Shown here in pieces: positions 10,249 through 18,419 of a stretch of DNA of 64,000 nucleotides. Source of the DNA: Polynucleobacter sp. MWH-Berg-3C6 (lineage in GTDB: Bacteria > Pseudomonadota > Gammaproteobacteria > Burkholderiales > Burkholderiaceae); contig NZ_JACVPN010000002.1 in NCBI RefSeq assembly GCF_018881855.1, forward strand, positions 210,769 through 274,768. The letters are read 5' to 3'. The notes under the pieces are model-generated. The model had not been told where the DNA came from and searched no databases. It saw only the letters and a list, made by a program, of their open reading frames with translations. Numbering within the stretch: position 1 is the first letter of the stretch; each line of letters opens with the position of its first letter. A program made the position numbers and the translations under genes.

Positions 10249-11373
10249 ATGAGCCAACAAAATACGAATCCCGCCAATTGGTACTCTGCCGTTGATAAAA
10301 CGTCAGATACTGACGATCAACGCATTGACAAGATTTCTGTTCTGCCTCCACCAGAACATTTGATTCGCTTCTTTCCAATTTCAGGAACACCTACTGAAGC
10401 GTTGATCAGCAAAACTCGCAAGCAGATCCGCGACATCATTCATGGCAAAGATGATCGTTTACTCGTCATCATTGGACCTTGCTCGATTCACGATCCACGC
10501 GCGGCACTCGAATATTGTCAGCGCCTTTTATCTGAACGCGAACGCTTTGCCGGCGAATTAGAAATTGTGATGCGCGTCTATTTCGAAAAACCACGCACCA
10601 CGGTTGGCTGGAAAGGTCTGATTAACGACCCTTACTTAGATGAAAGCTATCGCATTGAAGAGGGTCTTCGTCTTGCACGTCAAGTCCTTATGGAAATCAA
10701 TCGACTGGGTATGCCAGCAGGTAGCGAATTCTTGGATGTAATTTCCCCGCAATATATTGCTGACCTCATCTCATGGGGTGCGATTGGCGCGCGTACTACC
10801 GAAAGCCAAGTTCATCGCGAACTTGCCTCTGGTTTATCTGCACCGATCGGCTTTAAGAATGGCACTGATGGCAATATCAAAATTGCTACCGATGCCATTC
10901 AAGCGGCAGGCCGTCCACACCACTTCTTATCCGTTCACAAGAATGGTCAAGTATCTGTTGTAGAAACCAAGGGTAACAAAGACTGTCACGTTATTTTGCG
11001 TGGTGGTAAAGAGCCTAACTACGAAGCCCAACACGTACAAGCTGCTTGCGCTGAGCTAGCAGCTGCGAAGCTTCCAGCCAGTTTGATGATTGACTTATCT
11101 CATGCCAACTCAAGCAAGAAACATGAGCGTCAAATTGTTGTTGCGGACGATATTGCTAAGCAAATTGAATCTGGATCACATGAGATTTTTGGTGTGATGG
11201 TAGAAAGCCACTTGAACGACGGTGCGCAGAAATTTACACCCGGTAAAGATGACCCGAGCAAGCTGGAATACGGTAAGAGTATTACCGATGCCTGTATTAA
11301 TTGGGATGATTCGGTAAAAGTGTTAGAGCGTTTAGCTAGCGCAGTAAAGAAACGCCGCAGCAAGAAAAAATAA
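10249..11373 (+). CDS. aroG: 3-deoxy-7-phosphoheptulonate synthase (DAHP synthase, type I, AroG/AroF class)
   Basis: 374 residues. Condenses phosphoenolpyruvate and erythrose 4-phosphate, the first step of aromatic amino acid synthesis. The family signature IGPCSIHDP starts near residue 75, and KPRTTVGWKGL and DLSHANSSKKH are further conserved stretches of the type I-alpha enzymes. The allosteric class (Phe, Tyr or Trp) cannot be read safely, so aroG is used in the general sense. No ribosome binding site precedes the ATG; see the hairpin at 10231-10248. A rho-independent terminator follows at 11401-11431. Cytoplasmic. Confidence 0.92.
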   Translation: MSQQNTNPANWYSAVDKTSDTDDQRIDKISVLPPPEHLIRFFPISGTPTEALISKTRKQIRDIIHGKDDRLLVIIGPCSIHDPRAALEYCQRLLSERERFAGELEIVMRVYFEKPRTTVGWKGLINDPYLDESYRIEEGLRLARQVLMEINRLGMPAGSEFLDVISPQYIADLISWGAIGARTTESQVHRELASGLSAPIGFKNGTDGNIKIATDAIQAAGRPHHFLSVHKNGQVSVVETKGNKDCHVILRGGKEPNYEAQHVQAACAELAAAKLPASLMIDLSHANSSKKHERQIVVADDIAKQIESGSHEIFGVMVESHLNDGAQKFTPGKDDPSKLEYGKSITDACINWDDSVKVLERLASAVKKRRSKKK

Positions 11374-11400
11374 TACGCGCAGTAACGAAGGCAATACTAA

Positions 11401-11431
11401 AAGAGGCTAATTTATTTAGTCTCTTTTTTTT
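11401..11431 (+). terminator. Rho-independent terminator of the DAHP synthase gene
   Basis: Ten-base stem with one mismatch (11401-11410 with 11416-11425) and a run of eight T residues (11424-11431). The right arm and T-run lie inside the last codons of the convergent adenosyltransferase gene, whose stop codon is at 11412-11414. On the minus strand only four T residues follow the stem, so it may work weakly in that direction. Confidence 0.75.
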
Positions 11432-11981
11432 CGTGCTTCCAAAGCACATCCGTACCGCCAGCTGCGCGATTCAGAATGCGTGAAAGTACAAACAATAAAT
11501 CAGACAAACGATTGACATATTGGCGAGGAGCATCATACAAAGGCTCTTCCCAACCTAAACGCACAATTGAACGCTCAGCTCTTCTGCACACGGTTCGGCA
11601 CACATGCGCTTGCGCCGCAGCACGAGTACCACCAGGAAGAATAAATTCGGTCAAAGGGGGTAATTGTTTGTTGTACTTTTCTAACCAAATATCTAACTGA
11701 GCCACATGGTCGGGATTGAGAAGCTTGTAATTTGGAATGCAGAGCTCGCCACCCAGATCAAATAAATCATGCTGAACCTGCATGAAAAGCGCCTTTATCT
11801 CAGGAGCGATGCTCTCTGGGATCTCCTCAGTCATCAAAACACCGATTTCTGAGTTCAGTTCGTCGACGTCGCCCATAGCGCAAATCCGCAAATGATCCTT
11901 CTCAACGCGACTTCCATCGCCCAATCCGGTCATTCCAGCATCACCCGTTCTGGTGGCGATTTTTGATAGTCGATTTCCCAT
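11412..11981 (-). CDS. Cob(I)yrinic acid a,c-diamide adenosyltransferase, PduO type
   Basis: 189 residues. The N-terminal TRTGDAGMTGLGDGSRVEKD is the ATP-binding signature of PduO-type ATP:corrinoid adenosyltransferases, and RRAERSIVRL and YVNRLSDLLFVLSR near the C-terminus are the conserved helices. The enzyme makes adenosylcobalamin, the coenzyme of, for example, methylmalonyl-CoA mutase. The last codons (poly-Lys/Glu) double as the terminator of the convergent DAHP synthase gene. Only 18 bases separate its ATG from that of the divergent glcD, so there is no room for a cobalamin riboswitch on this side. Confidence 0.92.
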   Translation of the reverse strand: MGNRLSKIATRTGDAGMTGLGDGSRVEKDHLRICAMGDVDELNSEIGVLMTEEIPESIAPEIKALFMQVQHDLFDLGGELCIPNYKLLNPDHVAQLDIWLEKYNKQLPPLTEFILPGGTRAAAQAHVCRTVCRRAERSIVRLGWEEPLYDAPRQYVNRLSDLLFVLSRILNRAAGGTDVLWKHEKKETK

Positions 11982-11992
11982 GAGCTTAATTA
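11963..11992 (+). promoter_or_regulatory. Candidate glcD promoter inside the divergent adenosyltransferase gene
   Basis: TTGATA (11963-11968, five of six to consensus), an 18-base spacer and the weaker TAATTA (11987-11992) precede the ATG at 12000 by seven bases. The -35 element lies inside the first codons of the divergent gene. It would give a leaderless glcD message if the annotated start is right. Confidence 0.3.
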
Positions 11993-11999
11993 TAGGTAA

Positions 12000-13514
12000 A
12001 TGGCTAAAATGATTCCTATGAATATGGTGACCCCGCCCCCCGATATAGCCGCTATCAGCGCACTACAGTCAAAACTGGTTTCGGCCTTGCGCCCGATTCT
12101 GCCGGAACATGCCCTACTTTGGGAGCCTGAAGACACCATTCCCTATGAATGTGATGGTTTGGCTGCGTATAAACGCATGCCACTGGCAGTCGCTCTGCCA
12201 GAAACAGAGGAGCAAGCGGCCAAAATCCTCAAAATCTGCTTTGAGATGCAAATCCCAGTGGTTCCAAGAGGATCAGGCACAGGCTTATCAGGTGGGGCAA
12301 TGCCCATCTCCCAAGGCTTAGTGCTCTCCCTTGCAAAGCTGAAGAAAATTCTCAGCATTGACCCATTTACTCGCACCGCGGTAGTTCAACCTGGCGTGCG
12401 CAATCTGGCTATTTCAGAAGCCGTTGCTCACCTAGGTCTCTACTATGCGCCTGATCCCTCATCTCAGATTGCCTGCTCTATTGGCGGCAACGTGAATGAA
12501 AACTCTGGCGGGGTGCACTGCCTTAAATACGGCCTCACCTTACATAATGTCCTACGCGTACGCGGGATTTTGATGAATGGTGAGATTGTTGAGTTTGGCA
12601 GCTTAGCGCCAGATTCTCCTGGTTTAGATTTACTCGCTATTGTTCTGGGTAGCGAAGGCATGCTCGCAGTTGTCACCGAAGTGACAGTGAAATTGGTTGC
12701 CAAACCAAAACTGGCACGCGTCATCATGGCCAGTTTTGACGATATTGAAAAGGGTGGCAACGCTGTTGCTGCCATCATTGCTGCTGGCATTATTCCCGCT
12801 GGTTTAGAAATGATGGATCAGGCTACCACCAGAGCTGTAGAGGAATTTGTCAATGCAGGCTACGACCTAGAAGCGGCAGCCATTTTGCTCTGCGAATCTG
12901 ATGGCACTCCAGAAGAAGTTGCCGAAGAAATTGAGCGCATGACTAAAGTGCTTGAACAATCCGGAGCTAGTGGCATTCGGATTTCTAAAGATGAGACTGA
13001 ACGCTTGAAGTTTTGGAGCGGTCGAAAAAATGCCTTCCCAGCCGCAGGACGAATTGCTGCTGATTACTACTGTATGGATGGAACCATTCCACGCAGACAT
13101 ATTGCAACCTTGCTAAAACGTATTCAAGGTATGGAAAAAAAATATGGCTTAGGCTGCTTAAATGTTTTCCATGCTGGTGATGGCAATATGCATCCATTGA
13201 TTTTGTTTAATGGTGCAGATGAGGAAGAATGGCATCGCGCCGAAGAATTTGGCACTGATATTCTGGAAGCCTGTGTTGAGCTTGGCGGCACGATTACTGG
13301 CGAACATGGAGTTGGTCTTGAAAAGATTAACTCCATGTGTGTTCAGTTTGGCGAGGGCGAACGCGAGTCTTTCTGGGGCGTGAAGAGCGCTTTTGATCCG
13401 GAAAAGCTTCTCAATCCTGATAAAGGTATTCCAACACTGAGTCGCTGTGCTGAATATGGTCGCATGCGCATTAGTGGAGGCAAATTACCTCATCCGGAAT
13501 TGGAGCGCTTTTAA
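12000..13514 (+). CDS. glcD: Glycolate oxidase subunit GlcD (FAD-binding)
   Basis: 504 residues, the usual GlcD length. FAD-binding PCMH fold in the N-terminal half, with VPRGSGTGLSGGAMP near residue 92 and a glycine-rich SSQIACSIGGNVNENSGG segment; the C-terminal part has FHAGDGNMHPL and TGEHGVGLEK, the substrate and metal region of the family. With GlcE and GlcF it oxidises glycolate to glyoxylate and passes electrons to the respiratory chain; glycolate from algae is a known substrate of freshwater bacteria. In-frame ATGs at 12009, 12018 and 12024 make the exact start uncertain. Overlaps glcE by one base (TAATG). Confidence 0.93.
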   Translation: MAKMIPMNMVTPPPDIAAISALQSKLVSALRPILPEHALLWEPEDTIPYECDGLAAYKRMPLAVALPETEEQAAKILKICFEMQIPVVPRGSGTGLSGGAMPISQGLVLSLAKLKKILSIDPFTRTAVVQPGVRNLAISEAVAHLGLYYAPDPSSQIACSIGGNVNENSGGVHCLKYGLTLHNVLRVRGILMNGEIVEFGSLAPDSPGLDLLAIVLGSEGMLAVVTEVTVKLVAKPKLARVIMASFDDIEKGGNAVAAIIAAGIIPAGLEMMDQATTRAVEEFVNAGYDLEAAAILLCESDGTPEEVAEEIERMTKVLEQSGASGIRISKDETERLKFWSGRKNAFPAAGRIAADYYCMDGTIPRRHIATLLKRIQGMEKKYGLGCLNVFHAGDGNMHPLILFNGADEEEWHRAEEFGTDILEACVELGGTITGEHGVGLEKINSMCVQFGEGERESFWGVKSAFDPEKLLNPDKGIPTLSRCAEYGRMRISGGKLPHPELERF

Positions 13515-14656
13515 TGAAAGCTACTAATTCCATCATTGAGGCATTTCGGGAGCAGGTCCTCAATGCAGCAAGCAATAAAACACAGCTCTCCATTCAAGGT
13601 GGCGGCACCAAGTCTTGGTATGGCAACCCTAATAATCACGCAAAGCTCAACACTCGAACTTACTCTGGAATCCTGGAATATCAGCCAGAAGAATTAGTGA
13701 TTACGGCTTGCGCAGGTACGCCCTTGAAAGAAATTGAAGCTGCACTGCAAGCAAAAAATCAGATGCTAGCGTTTGAACCGCCCCATTTTGGTGAGCACGC
13801 CACTTTTGGTGGTGCCATTGCATCCGGCTTAGCGGGTCCAAATCGTATTAGCGTTGGCAACTTGCGAGATTTTATTTTAGGTGCGCGCATTCTGGATGGT
13901 AAAGGCCAAGATTTATCTTTTGGCGGACAAGTAATGAAAAACGTCGCAGGCTATGATATTTCACGCTTGATGCCAGGCTCTATGGGCACGCTATCACTTT
14001 TACTAGAAGCATCTGTGAAGGTATTGCCTAAACCAGCTGCGACCGCAACACTACGTTGCCATATCTCCCAAGAAAAGGCATTACGTAATTTGAATGAGTG
14101 GGCCGGTCAACCATTGCCAATGTCAGCAAGCTGTTGGATTGGGAATGCTGCTGGCGAAGGCCAATTAACGATTCGTTTAGCAGGCGCTGTAGCAGCAATC
14201 AAGGCCGCTATTCCATTAATGAGCTCGTTGGTAAATGCAAGTGAAGTAGATCCTCAATCTGCTGAAGCGTTTTGGCATGATTTACGCGAACATAAGTTAT
14301 CGGCATTTGAAAATCTCGCCGCCAATCAAACTCTGTATCGCCTAGCGCTGCCTGCAGCCTGTGGGCCACTCACCATTCCTGGTGCAAGCAATGAAATTGT
14401 TTTGGAATGGCACGGTCAACAACGTTGGATTAAAGCCTCTGGTGATGAAGCTACATTTAAGCTAATCAAACAATTAGTCTCAAGTCATGGTGGGCATGTC
14501 ACTCGCTTCAAACAAGGCGTAAGCGTCAACCCTGAATTGCAACGCTTTACTTTACTGAGCGAACAAGCGCACTCCAAAGCACTCGAGCTTGTTCAAGAGC
14601 GTCTGAGATCTGCATTCGATCCTGCTGGCGTATTTGCAACTAAACGTCTTCCATAA
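13514..14656 (+). CDS. glcE: Glycolate oxidase subunit GlcE (FAD-binding)
   Basis: 380 residues. A shorter FAD-binding paralogue of GlcD: the N-terminal IQGGGTKSWYG and later GGAIASGLAGPNRISVGNLRDFILG and GGQVMKNVAGYD are characteristic of GlcE. It lacks the long catalytic C-terminal domain of GlcD and is required for an active complex. The start codon shares its A with the glcD stop, so translation is coupled. The next gene, glcF, starts eight bases after the stop. Confidence 0.93.
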   Translation: MKATNSIIEAFREQVLNAASNKTQLSIQGGGTKSWYGNPNNHAKLNTRTYSGILEYQPEELVITACAGTPLKEIEAALQAKNQMLAFEPPHFGEHATFGGAIASGLAGPNRISVGNLRDFILGARILDGKGQDLSFGGQVMKNVAGYDISRLMPGSMGTLSLLLEASVKVLPKPAATATLRCHISQEKALRNLNEWAGQPLPMSASCWIGNAAGEGQLTIRLAGAVAAIKAAIPLMSSLVNASEVDPQSAEAFWHDLREHKLSAFENLAANQTLYRLALPAACGPLTIPGASNEIVLEWHGQQRWIKASGDEATFKLIKQLVSSHGGHVTRFKQGVSVNPELQRFTLLSEQAHSKALELVQERLRSAFDPAGVFATKRLP

Positions 14657-14664
14657 GTATCTCT

Positions 14665-15942
14665 ATGTACACTCAACTTGCCCCCCAATTTGCCAACACT
14701 CCAGAAGGTATTGAAGCAGCCCGCATTTTGGGTAAATGTGTTCACTGTGGTTTTTGTACTGCTACTTGCCCAACCTATCAAATATTGGGTGACGAGCTCG
14801 ATGGCCCACGCGGTCGGATCTACCTCATTAAGCAAATGGCTGAAGGTGCGGCCCCCACCGAAAAAACTCGCAACCACTTAGACCGCTGCCTCACTTGTCG
14901 TAATTGTGAAAGCACTTGTCCTAGCGGAGTGCAATACGGCAACTTAGTAGACATTGGCCGTAAATGGGCAGAAGAAAACACGCCGGCACGCCCCCTTGGA
15001 GAGCGCTTCACTCGCTGGGCCCTAAAAGAAGGCTTAACAAAACCAGCATTGTTTAACTCAGCAATGACTTTAGGTCGTCTAGTGCGTCCATTAATGCCAA
15101 ATGGCATCAAGCGCAAAATTCCAGAAGCTAGGAATAAAGCTTTGGATAGCTCAACAGATCCTTATGCTAGACCTAATACTCAGCACGAACGCAAAATGCT
15201 GATTCTGGAGGGCTGCGTTCAACCAGGTATGTTGCCCAATATTAATTCAGCAACTGCACGCGTTTTAGACGCATTAAAGATTCAACTCGTTAGTGCTTCA
15301 AACGCTACTTGCTGTGGCGCATTACGCTACCACTTGAATGATCAAGCGGGTGGGCTAGAGAATGCTAAGCAAAATATTGATGCTTGGTGGCCCTTGGTTG
15401 AAAGCGGTGTAGAAGCGATAGTGATGACAGCCTCTGGTTGTGGCGTCATGGTGAAAGATTATGGTCATCTCTTTGCCGATGACTCTGCATATGCAGCCAA
15501 GGCGAAAAAGATTTCTTATCTCACTAAAGATATTTCTGAAATCCTGCCAAATCTGCAAAATGAGTTAATTCAGCTCCTGGGTACAGATCAAAAACCTGGT
15601 GTGGTTTATCACCCACCCTGCACATTGCAACACGGCCAACAAATCCGCGGCAAAGTAGAAGGCTTGTTATCTAGTATTGGCATTGGTGTTCGCCTTTGTG
15701 CCGATAGCCATCTGTGCTGTGGTTCTGCGGGCACCTATTCAGTAACTCAGCCTGAGCTCTCAGAACAGCTGCGCAAGAATAAGTTAGGCCATTTGAATAC
15801 GGCCTGCGAAGAATCTGGTGCAGAAGTAATTGTTTCTGGAAATATTGGGTGCATCACGCATCTTCAACAGGAAGATAAACCAGTACTTCATTGGATTGAA
15901 ATCGTAGATCAATTGATCAGCAAATTCTCTAAGGCCCGATGA
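14665..15942 (+). CDS. glcF: Glycolate oxidase iron-sulfur subunit GlcF
   Basis: 425 residues. Two 4Fe-4S binding motifs lie near the N-terminus (CVHCGFCTATCPTYQ about residues 26-40 and CLTCRNCESTCPSG about residues 75-88), followed by two CCG cysteine-rich domains (CCGALRYH near residue 217 and CCGSAGTYS near residue 351), which is the GlcF layout. It carries electrons from the GlcDE flavins to the quinone pool at the inner membrane. The stop overlaps the yggS start (ATGA), so yggS and proC appear attached to the glycolate operon. Confidence 0.94.
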   Translation: MYTQLAPQFANTPEGIEAARILGKCVHCGFCTATCPTYQILGDELDGPRGRIYLIKQMAEGAAPTEKTRNHLDRCLTCRNCESTCPSGVQYGNLVDIGRKWAEENTPARPLGERFTRWALKEGLTKPALFNSAMTLGRLVRPLMPNGIKRKIPEARNKALDSSTDPYARPNTQHERKMLILEGCVQPGMLPNINSATARVLDALKIQLVSASNATCCGALRYHLNDQAGGLENAKQNIDAWWPLVESGVEAIVMTASGCGVMVKDYGHLFADDSAYAAKAKKISYLTKDISEILPNLQNELIQLLGTDQKPGVVYHPPCTLQHGQQIRGKVEGLLSSIGIGVRLCADSHLCCGSAGTYSVTQPELSEQLRKNKLGHLNTACEESGAEVIVSGNIGCITHLQQEDKPVLHWIEIVDQLISKFSKAR

Positions 15943-16664
15943 ATTCAATTGTTGTTAACTTAATGCAGGTACGGCAGCGTATTGAACTTGCTTGTTTAGC
16001 AGCAAAGCGTGAGCCTGAAGAGCTTGAACTCTTAGCAGTCAGTAAAACATTTCCAGCCGCTGCAATTGAAGAGGCTATGCATGCAGGTCAATCTGCTTTT
16101 GGCGAAAATTATGTCCAAGAAGCGGTTGAAAAAATTACTCAGCTCGCTAAATTACGTCCCTGGTTAGTGTGGCACTTCATTGGCCCACTACAAAGCAACA
16201 AGACCAGAGAGGTCGCCGAACATTTTGATTGGGTACACAGTGTTGATCGCCTCAAAATTGCAGAACGTCTATCGGCTCAACGAGGTGAATTTCCCAATCT
16301 AGCGGAATTACAACTGTGTGTTCAAGTGAATGTAAGCGATGAAGATAGCAAAAGCGGAATTCCGCTTTCCGAGGCTGCAGCACTCTGCGATGCCATTGTG
16401 AAATTGCCCAATATTGTTCTCAGAGGGTTAATGGCCATTCCAGCCCCAAGCACAGACAAGGTAGAACAGCGCAAAGCCTTTGCTCAGGTCCAGGATTGCT
16501 TTAAAAAGATTCAAGCGGCTAGATCAACAGATTTTAGGTATCAATTTTTTGACACCCTATCGATGGGGATGTCCGATGATCTTGAGGCTGCCATTGCCGA
16601 GGGCAGTACCATTGTTCGGGTTGGAACCGCTATTTTTGGGAAGCGCGATAAGATTAGCAAATGA
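15939..16664 (+). CDS. yggS: YggS/PROSC-family pyridoxal phosphate homeostasis protein
   Basis: 241 residues. PLP-binding lysine Lys36 lies in LLAVSKTFPA; FGENYVQEA, WHFIGPLQSNK and the C-terminal LSMGMSDDLEAAI (phosphate-binding region) are the family landmarks. The protein binds PLP without known catalysis and buffers B6 vitamers and affects amino acid pools. It overlaps glcF upstream and proC downstream by four bases each; yggS next to proC is a widespread pair. Confidence 0.93.
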   Translation: MNSIVVNLMQVRQRIELACLAAKREPEELELLAVSKTFPAAAIEEAMHAGQSAFGENYVQEAVEKITQLAKLRPWLVWHFIGPLQSNKTREVAEHFDWVHSVDRLKIAERLSAQRGEFPNLAELQLCVQVNVSDEDSKSGIPLSEAAALCDAIVKLPNIVLRGLMAIPAPSTDKVEQRKAFAQVQDCFKKIQAARSTDFRYQFFDTLSMGMSDDLEAAIAEGSTIVRVGTAIFGKRDKISK

Positions 16665-17530
16665 GCACAAATCAGAACAATCAAAACAACGCCAATGTGC
16701 ACATCACCTTTATCGGTGGTGGCAATATGGGTCGCGCACTCATCAGTGGCTTACTGGCCAATGGATTTACCTCTCAGCAGATCTCCGTAGTCGAAGCAAA
16801 TACAGCAACTGCACTCAAACTACATGAGGACTTTGGTGTTCAAGGTATCAATGCTTTGGAGCAGGTTGCTTTTGATTTCTCAAAAAATAATGTCGTAGTC
16901 ATGGCTATCAAGCCTCAGGATTTTAATGTTGTGGCTAAAGGCTTGGCCGCAAAACTCAAACATGCATCCGCACCTGGCCCACTGATTTTAAGTATTGCTG
17001 CTGGTATTCGCTTATCAGACATGAGTCGTTGGCTTGACCACGCGCGCTGTGTTCGTGCCATGCCCAATACCCCTGCATTAATTGGTAAAGGGATTACTGG
17101 CTTATTTGCTGATGCCGCTATCAATGAATCGGATCGCAATCTAGCCCAGACTATCTGCAATGCTGTTGGTCAAAGTATTTGGGTGCCTGAAGAAGCACTC
17201 ATGGATGCTGTTACTGCTGTCTCTGGTAGTGGCCCTGCTTATGTGTTTGCGTTTTTAGAGGCAATGCAATCAGCTGGAGAGAAATTAGGCTTGGATGCAG
17301 CGAGCGCCCGTAAATTAGCATATGCAACCCTCGAGGGAGCAGCTCAACTCGCACATAACTCTGATGAACATGCTGGCGTACTGCGTGAACGTGTCACCTC
17401 TAAAGGTGGTACTACAGCAGCGGCGCTTGAAGTCATGAAGCAAGAGGGTTGGAACGAGATTCTAGAAAAAGCAATTGCTGCTGCAAATCAACGTGGCAAA
17501 GTCATGGGCGATGAACTAGGTAAGAACTAA
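16661..17530 (+). CDS. proC: Pyrroline-5-carboxylate reductase
   Basis: 289 residues. Last step of proline synthesis, reducing pyrroline-5-carboxylate with NAD(P)H. N-terminal Rossmann motif FIGGGNMGRALISGLL, then CVRAMPNTPALIGKG and the C-terminal signature AVSGSGPAYVFAFLEA and RERVTSKGGTTAAAL. The first dozen residues are N/Q-rich and precede the Rossmann strand, a minor extension. Last gene of the glc run; it converges on ubiA with 15 bases between the stops. A 7-bp hairpin without a T-run (17544-17561) covers the ubiA stop codon. Confidence 0.95.
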   Translation: MSTNQNNQNNANVHITFIGGGNMGRALISGLLANGFTSQQISVVEANTATALKLHEDFGVQGINALEQVAFDFSKNNVVVMAIKPQDFNVVAKGLAAKLKHASAPGPLILSIAAGIRLSDMSRWLDHARCVRAMPNTPALIGKGITGLFADAAINESDRNLAQTICNAVGQSIWVPEEALMDAVTAVSGSGPAYVFAFLEAMQSAGEKLGLDAASARKLAYATLEGAAQLAHNSDEHAGVLRERVTSKGGTTAAALEVMKQEGWNEILEKAIAAANQRGKVMGDELGKN

Positions 17531-17545
17531 TTACCCAGGCAACTC

Positions 17546-18409
17546 TTAGTTCAGACTAAGACCAAGCACAATCCCCAGAAATAAAAATCCACCTAGCCAG
17601 TTGTTGTGGCGAAAAGCCGCAAAACACTCTTCACGCTTTCGCGTAGAAATAAGTTTCAGGTGATAAATAGCGCAAGCTAAGGCTATGAACCACCCGACTA
17701 AAAAGTAATTACTTAAATTGGCTAATTGCGCAACCCAAATTTGACTAATGAATAAGATGGCATAGCTCATTGCGATTGCTAAAACATCATATTGGCCGAA
17801 GGTAATTGCCGAAGTACGTAAACCTAAGCGCAGATCATCTTCGCGATCAACCATGGCATAGGCAGTGTCATAGGCTATTGCCCAAAAAATATTCCCTACA
17901 AATAAGATCCAGGCTTCTAATGGAATCGAATTTAAGACGGCGGCATATGCCATAGGGATGCCAAAGCCAAATGCAATGCCCAGAATAGCTTGCGGCATTG
18001 CAAAGAAGCGCTTGGTGAATGGATAAATGAAAGCCACAGCCAATGCAAAAAAGGAAAGTTTCTTGGTGTAATCATTGAGTGGCTGAATGATTGCGAATGC
18101 AATCAATGCCAATAGTGCGGCAATTAACACCGCCTCTTTGCCAGAAATCTTGCCACTTGTCACTGGACGCCCTTGCGTTCTCTGCACATGAAGATCAAAG
18201 TCGCGATCCGCATAATCATTCATTGCGCATCCCGCGCTACGCATCAAGAAAGTACCCACTACGAATATCAATAAGATTTTGGGGTCTGGCATTCCGGCAC
18301 TAGCCAACCATAAGGCCCATAGCGTTGGCCATAAAAGTAATAAGGTGCCAATTGGCTTATCTAGGCGTATGAGATAAGCGTACGAGGTTAGACGATCATT
18401 TAAAGACAT
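17546..18409 (-). CDS. ubiA: 4-hydroxybenzoate octaprenyltransferase
   Basis: 287 residues, integral membrane protein with about eight or nine hydrophobic helices. Attaches the polyprenyl tail to 4-hydroxybenzoate in ubiquinone synthesis. The first aspartate-rich motif is NDYADRDFD (64-72) and the second is [13 protein letters not shown], both needed for Mg-diphosphate binding. The start lies 10 bases beyond the recG stop on the same strand, so it is probably transcribed with recG. Confidence 0.94.
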   Translation of the reverse strand: MSLNDRLTSYAYLIRLDKPIGTLLLLWPTLWALWLASAGMPDPKILLIFVVGTFLMRSAGCAMNDYADRDFDLHVQRTQGRPVTSGKISGKEAVLIAALLALIAFAIIQPLNDYTKKLSFFALAVAFIYPFTKRFFAMPQAILGIAFGFGIPMAYAAVLNSIPLEAWILFVGNIFWAIAYDTAYAMVDREDDLRLGLRTSAITFGQYDVLAIAMSYAILFISQIWVAQLANLSNYFLVGWFIALACAIYHLKLISTRKREECFAAFRHNNWLGGFLFLGIVLGLSLN

Positions 18410-18419
18410 GAGGTAATTA

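Noticed and set aside
11982..11999. Cobalamin riboswitch upstream of the adenosyltransferase
   Set aside because: Only 18 bases lie between it and the divergent glcD, far too few for the roughly 200-base riboswitch.
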